A stretch of DNA of 64,000 nt from Petralouisia muris (GTDB lineage Bacteria > Bacillota > Clostridia > Lachnospirales > Lachnospiraceae): positions 186,001 through 250,000 of the forward strand of contig NZ_SRYA01000001.1 of NCBI RefSeq assembly GCF_004793545.1, in the 5' to 3' direction. How positions within the stretch are numbered: position 1 is the stretch's first letter; every line of letters begins with the position of its first letter. The notes beneath the pieces were generated by a model, which was not told the origin of the DNA, made no database searches, and saw only the letters and a list, made by a program, of their open reading frames with translations. Below are positions 44,166 through 52,982 of this stretch, in pieces. The position numbers were made by a program, and so were the translations under genes.

Positions 44166-44528
44166 TTAATGCATCGCAAAAATTTCTCCCTGCAAATCAG
44201 AAAGATCGGCAAAGGGAATCTGTGTATCCAGGATTTTTAAAACTCCGGCGGTTTGATCTATCCCGGACACCTCACCTGTTATTTTCAAATACTGCCCATC
44301 CCGGAAATACTCTGCCGTGACAAAATCTCCGCTGCAAATCCGGCGCAGCCTTCGGTCAAGCTCCTCTTCCCAGTCCCGGGGCAATGCTTTCCTGGTTTCT
44401 GTCACCCGCTCTTTCTCTCTCAGAGCCTCCTGGAATCCTTTCAGGGCGTCAAAGGGCATAAACTGTTTGGCCCGGGCTCCGCGATCCATTTTGGGATATC
44501 TTCTATTCACCGCTTCTATGCCCTCCAA
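44166..44528 (-). CDS. YolD-like protein
   Basis: 120 residues, with the YolD-like start YPKMDRGARAKQFMPFDALKGFQEAL and a C-terminal small beta region (GDFVTAEYFRDGQYLKITGEVSGID). YolD-like proteins are regularly paired with Y-family polymerases in Firmicutes and are thought to act with them in DNA damage tolerance. Here the start overlaps the 3' end of the polymerase gene by 26 nt. A precise function is not established. Confidence 0.88.
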   Translation of the reverse strand: MEGIEAVNRRYPKMDRGARAKQFMPFDALKGFQEALREKERVTETRKALPRDWEEELDRRLRRICSGDFVTAEYFRDGQYLKITGEVSGIDQTAGVLKILDTQIPFADLSDLQGEIFAMH

Positions 44529-45768
44529 TCTGGCGGTTTCGTTTCATGGCTGTCCCTGCTTCCAGCAAATCCATCCCCCGGACAAGGGCGTTTTTCCCAA
44601 ACCGCCTTTTTATTTCAAGAACCGCCTGCTGCAATTTTCTCTCCCGTTCCACAGCCTCATAATCGGTAAACAGCTCATATTGTTCATAAGCTTCCGCCCC
44701 AATGCCGCTGCAAGTCACATTCAGTCTGCGGATTGGCCTTCCCCTCTGCACAATTCGATCATACAGCCTGAGCACACAGGGAATAATTTCCTGATAGCTG
44801 TTTGCCGGGGCAGGCATGGATACGCTGCCTGCGGCGGGCTTCATGGCTGTTTCATGGGAATAGCCCACCACAAGGGAAACAGACCGGGCCGTAAGCCCCT
44901 GGTCTGCCAAATCAAGACAGAGAGCGTCCACCATTTCTTTGATCAGCAATCTGCACTCTTCAAAAGAATAGTCCCTGAGAAGCACCTGCCCGCTGGAAAG
45001 GGAGCTGCTTTTGGGCTGATAGGACTTAATGTCTGCCATGGTTGCACTTTCTCTGCCCCAGGCATGGTCAATGAGAAGTTCTGCGTCTATGCCGAACATC
45101 CGATAAAGCATCTCTTCCTCTGCATGGGCAATCTCCCCCATGGTCAGAATCCCCGCACGGGCAAGGCGGTTTGCAATCCCCTCTCCCACTCTCCAGAAAT
45201 CCGTAAGAGGCCTGTGGTTCCACAAGGTTTTCTGATACAGCGCTTCATCCAGATAACCGATCGAATCCTCTGTCTGCTTAGCTGTGAGATCCAGCGCCAC
45301 CTTCGCAAGATACAGATTTGTACCCATTCCTGCAGCTGCAGGTATCCCAGTGGTCTCTTTTATGTCCGCCATAATCTGCACTGCCAGTTCCCTGGCTGTC
45401 CGCTGATATAATTCCAGATACTGGGCAACGTCCAAAAATGCTTCATCAATGGAATAAACATGAATATCCTCCTTGGCAAGATATTTCAGGTACACTGCAT
45501 AAACGTCTGCAGAATATTCGATATAACGCTTCATTCTGGGCGGCGCCATGATATATTCCACATGCGCGGGAATCTGATATACCCGGCAGCGGTTTTTGAT
45601 TCCAAGAGCCTTCATGGACGGAGAAATGGCAAGGCACAAGGCTCCTTTTCCCCGCTCCGGATCGGCCACAGCCAGATTGGTTTTCATAGGATCCAGTCCC
45701 CGCTCGACACATTCCACGGAGGCGTAAAATGATTTTAAATCTATGCACAGATATCTGTTTTCTTCCAT
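44503..45768 (-). CDS. Y-family DNA polymerase (UvrX/DinB-like)
   Basis: About 421 residues. The catalytic palm motifs are present: IDLKSFYASVECVERG with the first carboxylate and VYSIDEAFLDV with the second and third. Also visible are PERGKGALCLAISPSMKALG (finger region) and a helix-hairpin-helix zone (GEGIANRLARAGILTMGEIA). Start ATG 45768 has GGAG 11 nt upstream; a longer frame runs into non-coding DNA. It would perform translesion synthesis. It is followed by an overlapping YolD-like gene as in B. subtilis uvrX/yolD. No clear LexA box was seen upstream. Confidence 0.92.
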   Translation of the reverse strand: MEENRYLCIDLKSFYASVECVERGLDPMKTNLAVADPERGKGALCLAISPSMKALGIKNRCRVYQIPAHVEYIMAPPRMKRYIEYSADVYAVYLKYLAKEDIHVYSIDEAFLDVAQYLELYQRTARELAVQIMADIKETTGIPAAAGMGTNLYLAKVALDLTAKQTEDSIGYLDEALYQKTLWNHRPLTDFWRVGEGIANRLARAGILTMGEIAHAEEEMLYRMFGIDAELLIDHAWGRESATMADIKSYQPKSSSLSSGQVLLRDYSFEECRLLIKEMVDALCLDLADQGLTARSVSLVVGYSHETAMKPAAGSVSMPAPANSYQEIIPCVLRLYDRIVQRGRPIRRLNVTCSGIGAEAYEQYELFTDYEAVERERKLQQAVLEIKRRFGKNALVRGMDLLEAGTAMKRNRQIGGHRSGE

Positions 45769-45985
45769 ATTTAGACATTCTCCAATCTGAATTGCTGAAG
45801 TTAGTATCTGTGATTTCACAATTATTATTACGAATAACAGGAGGCTGCCAATAAATGATTTGGTCCGCATCCATCAAATATTCCGAAATCATCTTGCATC
45901 TTACTTTCTATTTTGGTACAATTCTGACAGAAAAAAACTCTTGCTGTACTGTTTTTACTTAGAAAATTCGAAGAGGCGTTTTAAA

Positions 45986-46402
45986 ATGAAAGTATTGGTC
46001 AGCTCCTGCCTAATGGGAATCAACTGTAAATATAATGGGAAAAATAACAAAAACCAGTCAGTCATCCATTTCTTAAAAGAGAAAGACGTCATCTGCATCT
46101 GCCCGGAACTGCTGACAGGCATGGGCAGTCCCCGGCCCTGCGTGGAACTTGTAAACGGCGTTGCCATGGACGAAAACGGAAACAATGTGGACCGGGAGTT
46201 CCGCTCTGCAGTAGCCCTTGCTTTGTCTCAAATTCAAAACGAAGAGATAGATTTTGCCATACTGCAGTCCAGAAGCCCCACCTGCGGCGTCAATCAGATT
46301 TATGACGGCAGCTTTACCGGAAAATTAATTCCAGGCATGGGCTTATTCGCAAAAGCGTTAAAGGAGAAGGGTTACAGGGTCATAGACGCAGAAGAACTAT
46401 AA
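45986..46402 (+). CDS. DUF523 family protein
   Basis: 138 residues with the DUF523 pattern: N-terminal VLVSSCLMGINCKYNG, central CPELLTGMGSPRPCVEL, and the SRSPTCGVNQIYDG motif with conserved cysteines. ATG 45986 follows AGAGG. The family is widespread in anaerobes and its biochemical role is unknown; the conserved cysteines suggest metal or cluster binding. It stands alone between the divergent polymerase gene and a convergent ATPase gene. Confidence 0.9.
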   Translation: MKVLVSSCLMGINCKYNGKNNKNQSVIHFLKEKDVICICPELLTGMGSPRPCVELVNGVAMDENGNNVDREFRSAVALALSQIQNEEIDFAILQSRSPTCGVNQIYDGSFTGKLIPGMGLFAKALKEKGYRVIDAEEL

Positions 46403-46435
46403 AAGAATAACTGCAGATTTGGAAAAAGAATATGA

Positions 46436-46464
46436 AAGAGAGCGGCAGCAAGTTCCGCTCTCTT
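46436..46464. terminator. Bidirectional terminator
   Basis: AAGAGAGCGG (46436-46445) pairs perfectly with CCGCTCTCTT (46455-46464) between the convergent DUF523 and ATPase genes. On the minus strand the tail is CATATTCTTTTTC; on the plus strand CCTTCAG. Confidence 0.7.
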
Positions 46465-46497
46465 CCTTCAGTAATTCAGTTATTTTCTTTTATCAGA

Positions 46498-47310
46498 TTA
46501 TTCAAACTCTTTCTTATGCTTCTTGAAAAACTCATAAAAATACCGCACATTGGAAAGCTCGCTCCATCGCCTTTCCTCCAGCTCCCCGGAATCCAAATCG
46601 TAAATTTTGGCGTTCAAAGTCCCCAGCAGAAAAGGAGAATGGGTGGCAATGATAAACTGACACCTTAAAAACCGGGCCATTTCATTGAGCTGTTCTGCAA
46701 GGGCCACCTGATTGGCCGGTGAGAGGGACACCTCCGGCTCATCCAGCAAATACAGCCCGTCCGGTTCAATATAATCTTCCAGCATCTGCAGCGTAGTCTC
46801 GCCATTGGAATATTTTTCCTGGGAAAAAATTATATTTTCCATGGCCTTTTTCATCTGCCAGGAATTCTTAAGATTTTCCCTCTGTTCTTTCGGCATTCCT
46901 CTGCGGATATGCTCATAAACATATCCGTCCGCCAGAACCTGTTCCTGTTGAATTTTCTTGATTTCATACAGAATATCTTCACTTTTGATATATCTGCTTT
47001 CCTTGGGAATACGGACAACGCTTCCATCCTCTTCCTCCCCGGGAGTGTATCTGCATTCCCCAATAAACCGCATAAAATAAGAGCAAGGGCCAAACATATT
47101 ACAGGAGGCGTACTCCTGCCCTTTCAATCCCAGCTTATTGGCAATGATATTGAGCATGGTAGATTTCCCGGAAGCGTTGCCGCCATACAGAATCGTAATA
47201 GGACGAAACAACAGCACCCTTTCCGTCATCTTTGCAAATACATGGTAAGGATATAGATTGGGATTTTTCACTGTCTGATCGGAAAACATAAAACTGCTCA
47301 AATAAATCAA
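46498..47310 (-). CDS. AAA/ABC-type ATPase (COG3910-like)
   Basis: 270-residue soluble ATPase. Walker A is GGNASGKST (about residue 44), followed by a signature-like YSNGETTLQML, Walker B LYLLDEPEVSLS and the switch histidine in IATHSPFLL. It has no membrane segment. Single-domain proteins of this kind are annotated as predicted ATPases of unknown function; some relatives sit in defence loci. The start appears to be TTG at 47310 (an ATG at 47289 is the alternative). It follows the PurF-like gene by only 12 nt, so the two are probably cotranscribed. Confidence 0.85.
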   Translation of the reverse strand: MIYLSSFMFSDQTVKNPNLYPYHVFAKMTERVLLFRPITILYGGNASGKSTMLNIIANKLGLKGQEYASCNMFGPCSYFMRFIGECRYTPGEEEDGSVVRIPKESRYIKSEDILYEIKKIQQEQVLADGYVYEHIRRGMPKEQRENLKNSWQMKKAMENIIFSQEKYSNGETTLQMLEDYIEPDGLYLLDEPEVSLSPANQVALAEQLNEMARFLRCQFIIATHSPFLLGTLNAKIYDLDSGELEERRWSELSNVRYFYEFFKKHKKEFE

Positions 47311-47322
47311 TCTTCCGTACCC

Positions 47323-48729
47323 CTACTCCTTCCCATTCCAGCAATAAGTGCAGAGCCTGCATTTCTCCAGTCCCGTAGCATCCAGCATATCATCCAGCCG
47401 GTTAAACCTCAGAGAGGTAAATCCCTGCTCCTTACGCATTTCCTCCACCATCTTCTCATACCGTTCTGACTCCGGGTCTGCATATTCGGCCAGAATCTCC
47501 TCCGTCACCTTCCCGTGCTCCAGCTTATCAATAACCCGGCGGGAAAACAAATCCATATCCGAGGTGGAACGAGAGAAGTTCAGATATTTACAGCCATACA
47601 ATATCGGTGGGCAGGCAGGCCGGACATGCACCTCTGTGGCTCCGCTCTGATACAGGAATTCCACCGTTTCCCGAAGCTGGGTTCCCCTTACAATGGAATC
47701 ATCAATCATAATCATGCTCTTGTCCTGAATCAAATCCTTTACCGCCAAAAGCTTCATTTTGGCAATCAAATCCCGTTTGCTCTGAATGGTGGGCATAAAG
47801 GAGCGGGGCCAGGTAGGAGTATATTTGATAAAGGGCCTGCTAAAGGGTATGCCGGATTCATTGGCGTATCCGATTGCGTGAGGAACCCCGGAATCCGGAA
47901 CTCCTGCCACAATATCCGGTTTCACATCATCCCGCATTGCCATCTTCCTGCCGCAGTGATAGCGCATCTTTTCCACATTCATTCCCTCATAGGAACTGGC
48001 AGGATATCCGTAATAGACCCAGAGAAAGGTGCAAATTTTCATTTCATTTCCAGGCTCAGACAAGGTAACGCAGTCCTTATCCGTCACCAGGACAATCTCA
48101 CCCGGCCCCAGCTCTTTATAATCCGAATAGCCCAGATTATGATAAGCAAAATTCTCAAAAGAAATACAGAACGCATCCTCCTTTCTGCCGATTACCACCG
48201 GAGTTCTTCCGTATTTGTCCCTAGCGGCGTACAGCCCCGCCTGATTCATCAGAATCAGGGACAGAGAGCCATCCACGGATTCCAGTGCATAACGAATGCC
48301 CTCGATCAGATTTTCTTTCTGGTTAATCAACGCCGCCACAAGCTCCGTAGCATTGATCTCTCCTCCGCTTTGCTCCATAAAATGAGAATGGCCGCCGTCA
48401 AACAGCTGCTGCAGCAGCTGATCGCTGTTATTGATTCTTCCTACTGTAGTAATCGCATAAGTCCCATGATGAGATCGTATCATCAGCGGCTGAGGTTCAT
48501 AATCAGAAATGCACCCAACGCCAAACCATCCTTTCATTTCACTGAAATCTTTATCAAATTTCGTCCGGAAGGGAGAATTTTCGATATTATGGATTGCCCG
48601 GTTAAAGCCTTTTTCCCCAAATACCGCCATTCCGCCCCGTCTGGTTCCAAGATGGGAATGATAGTCAATGCCGAAAAACAAATCGAATACGCAATCCTGC
48701 TGTGATGCTATGCCAAAAAAACCGCCCAT
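47323..48729 (-). CDS. PurF-like amidophosphoribosyltransferase without catalytic Cys
   Basis: 468 residues, with an N-terminal Ntn-hydrolase glutaminase-like domain and a C-terminal phosphoribosyltransferase domain (PRPP loop MIMIDDSIVRGTQLRETVEF). True PurF starts MCGIFG, with Cys after Met as nucleophile. This protein starts MGGFFGIASQQDC, so the nucleophile position is Gly and glutamine hydrolysis by the standard route is not possible. It ends in a cysteine-rich tail (KCRLCTYCWNGKE). It may use free ammonia, bind PRPP for regulation, or have another reaction. It is followed at once by an ATPase gene and is not near other purine genes. Confidence 0.85.
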   Translation of the reverse strand: MGGFFGIASQQDCVFDLFFGIDYHSHLGTRRGGMAVFGEKGFNRAIHNIENSPFRTKFDKDFSEMKGWFGVGCISDYEPQPLMIRSHHGTYAITTVGRINNSDQLLQQLFDGGHSHFMEQSGGEINATELVAALINQKENLIEGIRYALESVDGSLSLILMNQAGLYAARDKYGRTPVVIGRKEDAFCISFENFAYHNLGYSDYKELGPGEIVLVTDKDCVTLSEPGNEMKICTFLWVYYGYPASSYEGMNVEKMRYHCGRKMAMRDDVKPDIVAGVPDSGVPHAIGYANESGIPFSRPFIKYTPTWPRSFMPTIQSKRDLIAKMKLLAVKDLIQDKSMIMIDDSIVRGTQLRETVEFLYQSGATEVHVRPACPPILYGCKYLNFSRSTSDMDLFSRRVIDKLEHGKVTEEILAEYADPESERYEKMVEEMRKEQGFTSLRFNRLDDMLDATGLEKCRLCTYCWNGKE

Positions 48730-48981
48730 TTTTCTATCCTCTTTCCTTTCTGTCCTGTGATCCGCCGCTGCTGCTTTTTGTCAAACGCTGCGGAATATTT
48801 CATGTCAGGCATTATTATACATGGTTTTCCTATTATTGTGCAATCATTTACTGATATATTTTTTCGTAAATTTATAAAATTTAAACATCCACTGTACATA
48901 TTCTTCAATTATGTTTATAATAAGAAAAGCCTACGCTGAACCATTTCCGTAAGTCCTGATAAGGGAGGTAATTACTTCATC

Positions 48982-49611
48982 ATGCATCATCAAATTATAG
49001 ATTATTTTCAAACCAACAGCGGCCGCTTCCTTACCATGCTCACAGACCATCTCAGAATCAGCCTGTGCTCTTTACTGATTGCGGTACTGATTGCAGTGCC
49101 CGCCGGTTTTTGCTGCGTCCGGTTTTCCGCTCTGGAAAAACCTGTTTCCATGGTATTTGGAATCCTCCGGATTATTCCAAGCCTTGCCATTCTTTTGCTG
49201 ATGCTTCCGGTTCTGGGCACCGGAGCTGTTCCTGCCGGAGTTGCCCTGGTGCTTCTGGCTATCCCGCCCATTCTGGAAAATACTGCCGCCGGATTAAAAG
49301 ACGTTCCACCTTTTATGCTGGAAACCGCCCGGGGACTTGGAATGACGGAAAGGCAGGCCTGGATCAAAGTCCGGTTTCCCCTGGCGTTTCCGTTAGTCCT
49401 TACCGGCATGAAAACCGCCGCAGTGGAAATCATTGCCAGCGCAACCCTGGCGGCAAGAATCGGCGCAGGCGGACTGGGAGATCTGATTTTTACAGGCATC
49501 GGCCTGTTTCGGACAGATCTTTTGCTGATTGGCGGCCTTTCGGTGGCGCTGCTGTCATTTTCCATCGGATTTTTCTTTTACTTATTGGAAAAAATAATAA
49601 GATACCCGTGA
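48982..49611 (+). CDS. Betaine/choline/carnitine ABC importer permease (OpuBB/OpuCB-like)
   Basis: 209-residue permease with five or six membrane segments. The EAA loop reads ETARGLGMTERQAWIKVRFPLAFP, and ATLAARIGAGGLGDLIFTGIGL is typical of the OpuBB/OpuCB/ProW group. GGGAGG lies about 13 nt upstream of the ATG. It is the first gene of the importer operon. A likely promoter TGTACA-N17-TATAAT ends near 48920. It is separated from the binding-protein gene by 114 nt that contain a second promoter. Confidence 0.92.
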   Translation: MHHQIIDYFQTNSGRFLTMLTDHLRISLCSLLIAVLIAVPAGFCCVRFSALEKPVSMVFGILRIIPSLAILLLMLPVLGTGAVPAGVALVLLAIPPILENTAAGLKDVPPFMLETARGLGMTERQAWIKVRFPLAFPLVLTGMKTAAVEIIASATLAARIGAGGLGDLIFTGIGLFRTDLLLIGGLSVALLSFSIGFFFYLLEKIIRYP

Positions 49612-49655
49612 TCCAAATGTTTTGCCGACAGATTCCCACTATTTCAAGAAGAACA

Positions 49656-49694
49656 GCAAATCATTTGGCAAATAAAAATACTCTCGAGTATAAA
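49656..49694 (+). promoter_or_regulatory. Palindromic promoter/operator element, copy B
   Basis: GCAAATCATTTGGC (49656-49669) is followed by ATACTC-TC-GAGTAT (49678-49691), a perfect inverted repeat. TTGGCA (49665-49670) and TATAAA (49689-49694) are 18 bp apart and point at the binding-protein gene 32 nt downstream. A degenerate third copy of the first palindrome (CCAAATGTTTTGCC) lies at 49613-49626. The element matches 1970-2009 in sequence and spacing. Confidence 0.65.
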
Positions 49695-49725
49695 ATACAA
49701 AAGATTTTAAAGGAGATACGCTTTT

Positions 49726-50619
49726 ATGAAAACAAGAAAATTTACCGCCCTGCTGCTTTGCGCAGTGTCATTGTTCCCTTTCCTTCTCTCTGGCTGTGGA
49801 AAATCTGATCAGGAAACCATCCGCATCGGCTCCAAGGATTTTACCGAAAGCCTGATTGTGGCGGAAATCTACGCGCTTGCCTTAGAAGACAATGGCTACA
49901 AGGTAGACCGGAAGCTGAATGTGGCAGGCTCTTTGGTTCACACTGCCATTACTGATGACGAATTTGACCTCTATCCGGAATACACAGGAACCGCGCTGCT
50001 TTCCGTTTTGCAGATGGATATGGACAGCGATCCGGATTCCGTCTACCAAACGGTAAAAGAAGAATACGAGAAACAATTTAACCTTACCTGGCTTGATTCC
50101 ACCCAGGTAAATGACCGAAACGGCATTGCCATCCGTAAGGAAGCGGCCCAGGAATACAATATTTCCACTATGTCAGAGTTACAGGCCAACGCAGATAAAC
50201 TGAAATTGTGCTCTCAGGGGGAATTTGAACAGCGGGAGGACGGTCTTCCCGGCCTTGCCAAGGTCTATGGGGAATTTAATTTCGCCTCCATCAACCTTTA
50301 TGACAGCGGCCTGAAATACCAGATTTTAGAGAATGGGGAAGCTGACGTATGCCCCGCCTATTCCACCGACGCACAGCTTGTCAATACGGACAAGTTTGCC
50401 TATCTGGAGGATGACAAGCAGTTCTGGCCGCCTTACTACATGGCTCCTGTAGTCAGAAATGACACGTTAGAAAAAAATCCTGAAATTGCTGAAATCCTCA
50501 ACAAAGTCAGCGCAAAACTGGACACGGAAACCATGATTTCCCTGAACGCAAAAGTGGACATCGACAAACAGGAATATGATGAGGTGGCGAAAGAATTCTA
50601 TGATTCCATCCGGGAATAA
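49726..50619 (+). CDS. Betaine/choline-type substrate-binding lipoprotein (OpuBC/OpuCC-like)
   Basis: 297-residue lipoprotein. The signal peptide ends at LLSGCGK (lipidated Cys about 24). The OpuAC-type binding domain starts IRIGSKDFTESLIVAEIYALALE and carries the family patterns DEFDLYPEYTGTALLSVL and DVCPAYSTDAQLVNTDK. It should bind a quaternary amine such as glycine betaine, choline or carnitine outside the membrane. The gene has its own promoter with palindromic operator sites. If the substrate were carnitine or a related betaine it would connect with the CaiA/CaiC-like pathway at 25-42 kb, but that is speculative. Confidence 0.92.
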   Translation: MKTRKFTALLLCAVSLFPFLLSGCGKSDQETIRIGSKDFTESLIVAEIYALALEDNGYKVDRKLNVAGSLVHTAITDDEFDLYPEYTGTALLSVLQMDMDSDPDSVYQTVKEEYEKQFNLTWLDSTQVNDRNGIAIRKEAAQEYNISTMSELQANADKLKLCSQGEFEQREDGLPGLAKVYGEFNFASINLYDSGLKYQILENGEADVCPAYSTDAQLVNTDKFAYLEDDKQFWPPYYMAPVVRNDTLEKNPEIAEILNKVSAKLDTETMISLNAKVDIDKQEYDEVAKEFYDSIRE

Positions 50620-50714
50620 GCCGCCGCATGCAGCCTGTTTCCTGGATAACCAGTAAGCACTGGCGCAGAATTTTATCCCTGCATCAATCACAGCATATGA
50701 CCGGAGGTACTCAG

Positions 50715-51500
50715 ATGGTACACGCAATCGAATTTCAAAATGTGACAAAAGCATTCCAGGGGTCTTTGCACAACGCAGTCGATCAGATCAACTTCACCGC
50801 AGAAGAAGGGGAATTCATCACAATCCTGGGTTCCTCGGGCTGCGGAAAAACAACGCTGTTAAAAATGATCAACCGCCTGTACGAGCCTGACGCCGGAACA
50901 ATTATTGTGTTTGGAGAAAATATCAGCACTCTGGACCCGGTAAAACTTCGGCGGCGCATCGGCTATGTCATTCAGCAAATCGGCCTGTTTCCCCATATGA
51001 CGGTGGGAGACAATATTGCCATGATTCCAAATCTTCTGAAATGGGAGAAAGAAAAAACAGAGGCCAGGATAAACCAGCTCCTGACGATGGCAGGACTGGC
51101 TCCGGAGGAATTTAAGAACCGGTATCCCGCCCAGCTTTCCGGCGGCCAGCAGCAACGGGTGGGTCTGGCCCGGGCGCTGGCGGCTGACCCTAAAATCATG
51201 CTGTTGGATGAACCCTTCGGGGCAATTGATTCCATCACCCGCACCCGGCTTCAGGATGAGCTTCTCACCCTGCACCGGGGAATGAACAAAACATTTCTGT
51301 TTGTCACCCATGACATTGAAGAGGCTTTTAAGCTGGGAACGCGGGTGATGATTATGAATGAAGGGCATATCCTGCAATTTGACACGCCGGAGGAAATTAT
51401 TCTGCATCCGGCAGACGGATTTGTCAAATCCCTGGTGGACTCTGCAAGAGCAAAAGAGCAATTCTGGGAAAAGTTCAGATATCCCCGTGAGTATCGCTGA
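50715..51500 (+). CDS. Betaine/choline ABC importer ATPase (OpuBA/OpuCA-like)
   Basis: 261 residues starting at the ATG at 50715 (GGAGG upstream; the longer frame has no ribosome site). Walker A is GSSGCGKTT, the Q-loop [15 protein letters not shown], the signature [16 protein letters not shown], and Walker [13 protein letters not shown]. OpuCA proteins of Bacillus are about 380 residues with two C-terminal CBS domains that sense ionic strength. Those are absent here: the protein stops soon after [15 protein letters not shown]. Osmotic gating through CBS domains is therefore not expected. Confidence 0.93.
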   Translation: MVHAIEFQNVTKAFQGSLHNAVDQINFTAEEGEFITILGSSGCGKTTLLKMINRLYEPDAGTIIVFGENISTLDPVKLRRRIGYVIQQIGLFPHMTVGDNIAMIPNLLKWEKEKTEARINQLLTMAGLAPEEFKNRYPAQLSGGQQQRVGLARALAADPKIMLLDEPFGAIDSITRTRLQDELLTLHRGMNKTFLFVTHDIEEAFKLGTRVMIMNEGHILQFDTPEEIILHPADGFVKSLVDSARAKEQFWEKFRYPREYR

Positions 51501-51513
51501 CAGGAGAATTCAA

Positions 51514-52128
51514 ATGATAGATTATATGTTCAAACACTATGACGATTTAATCAAATCGGCGCTGGAACACCTGCAGATTGTACTGGTTACACTGGCTCTT
51601 TCCCTTGTGATAGCTGCCGCTCTTACCGTAATCTGCAGTTATTCCAAACTGGCTGCAAGAATCCTCCCGGGGATTTTGTCTATGGTCTACTCTGTCCCCA
51701 GCCTTGCCATGTTCGCCCTGTTAATTCCACTGACTGGACTTGGCCAAACTACGGCAATTATCGTCCTGGTTATCTACAACCAATACCTGCTTCTGCAGAA
51801 TTTTCTTGCAGGGCTCAACGGTGTAGAAAAAAGTATCGTGGAAGCGGCAGCAGGCATGGGAATGACGCCTATGCAGACCCTGATAAAAATTAAACTTCCC
51901 CTTTCCAGGAAATCGTTCATTGCCGGAATCCGCATTGCCATGGTTGCTACTATAAGCATTGCCACCATCGCCGCCTCCATCAACGCCGGAGGGCTGGGAA
52001 CCATCCTTTTCGATGGACTGCGGACGATGAATCCTGCAAAGATTCTATGGGGCAGCCTTCTGTCAGCGCTGCTTGCAATTTTAATCGACAGAATACTGAG
52101 ACTAGCGGAAAAATTCTTTGAGCGCTGA
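51514..52128 (+). CDS. Betaine/choline ABC importer permease (OpuBD/OpuCD-like)
   Basis: 204 residues starting at ATG 51514 (CAGGAG upstream). The EAA loop is EAAAGMGMTPMQTLIKIKLPLS, and the ATISIATIAASINAGGLGTILFDGL segment mirrors that of the first permease. It completes a permease-binding protein-ATPase-permease operon, the order of the opuB/opuC type. The next gene is convergent. Confidence 0.92.
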   Translation: MIDYMFKHYDDLIKSALEHLQIVLVTLALSLVIAAALTVICSYSKLAARILPGILSMVYSVPSLAMFALLIPLTGLGQTTAIIVLVIYNQYLLLQNFLAGLNGVEKSIVEAAAGMGMTPMQTLIKIKLPLSRKSFIAGIRIAMVATISIATIAASINAGGLGTILFDGLRTMNPAKILWGSLLSALLAILIDRILRLAEKFFER

Positions 52129-52237
52129 TATCAGAAAGGAACCTTTGGGATCTGCCCTTTTTCTGCCTTAAGTCTAATCGCCGCCTTGGAGGATTTCACA
52201 ATTTTTGCCATTACTGCAAGGCGAGGGATTTCTTAAA

Positions 52238-52894
52238 TTAATAGAAATTGGTATGCTGCCGTCTGTATCCCTCGTTGTCCTTCTTGCTTAATTCACTTTC
52301 TACCTGCTGCAGCTTTTTCTCCAGATCCCTGACCTTTTTTTCATCTCCGGAAGCGGATTTTACCTGCTGTTCCAACTGCTTTTTCTTCTCTTTCAATTTC
52401 TCAATTTCCCTGTCAACCTGATCTGTGCTTCCGACACATATCTCTTCCGTTTTTCCTTGGGCGCCTCCTTTTACCTTTGGCTGTCCGCCCTCCTTGCCCT
52501 TTTCAGGACTGTCCGGGTCTGCTTCTGGCTGCAGATTCTCCTTGTCTTCTTTCAGACTGTCCTGCCCTGCTTCTGGCTGTACCCCCACTTTATTTCCTTC
52601 GGAACCCTCCGGATTTACTCTGGGCTGTTCCTTTCCGTCAGCAGGAACGGATTTCTTCGGATCATCAAAAAACACCTTCGGATTACCGTTTTCATCCTGC
52701 CCCAGCCGATACAGGCCGCTTGGCTTCTCGCCTGCCTTCTTGCTGCTGATATATTCATCCTGCAAAACCGGCGTTTGATCGGATGCTTTTGTTTCCTCTG
52801 CTTTTTGGGCCTTGTTCATGGACTGCTCTTCTTCCAGCTTCCTGACATCATTGATTTTAGAATGGTGATAGCTGCTATCCACTTTGATTGACAT
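52238..52894 (-). CDS. Hypothetical low-complexity, coiled-coil protein
   Basis: 218 residues, very rich in Glu, Lys, Gln and Pro. The N-terminus MSIKVDSSYHHSKINDVRKLEEEQSMNK and the segment LYRLGQDENGNPKVFFDDP look conserved in style. Residues about 95-150 hold imperfect repeats (NLQPEADPDSPEKGKEG-like). Residues 160-205 form a predicted coiled coil (REIEKLKEKKKQLEQQV, EKKLQQVESELSKKD). There is no signal peptide or membrane segment. AAGGAGG precedes the ATG. No family was recognised. It is 88 nt downstream of the AgrC-like gene on the same strand, so it may be in that operon. Confidence 0.7.
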   Translation of the reverse strand: MSIKVDSSYHHSKINDVRKLEEEQSMNKAQKAEETKASDQTPVLQDEYISSKKAGEKPSGLYRLGQDENGNPKVFFDDPKKSVPADGKEQPRVNPEGSEGNKVGVQPEAGQDSLKEDKENLQPEADPDSPEKGKEGGQPKVKGGAQGKTEEICVGSTDQVDREIEKLKEKKKQLEQQVKSASGDEKKVRDLEKKLQQVESELSKKDNEGYRRQHTNFY

Positions 52895-52982
52895 AAGCGC
52901 CGCCTCCTTATAAGTTTATTTTGAAGTGCAATTTTAAAAGCTCTGCCCTCCAGAACCTTTTTCGACTGTCCATATCCGCCAA

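Noticed and set aside
45780-45870. LexA (SOS) box before the Y-family polymerase
   Set aside because: No GAAC-N4-GTTC-like sequence was found in the upstream region.
47515-48705. 396-residue plus-strand frame opposite the PurF-like gene
   Set aside because: It is the antisense shadow of a well-supported gene, with His/Arg-rich composition and no motif.
52182-52223. CGCCTTG/CAAGGCG inverted repeat as terminator after the opu operon
   Set aside because: The 7-bp stem with a 28-nt loop and no T-run is too weak.
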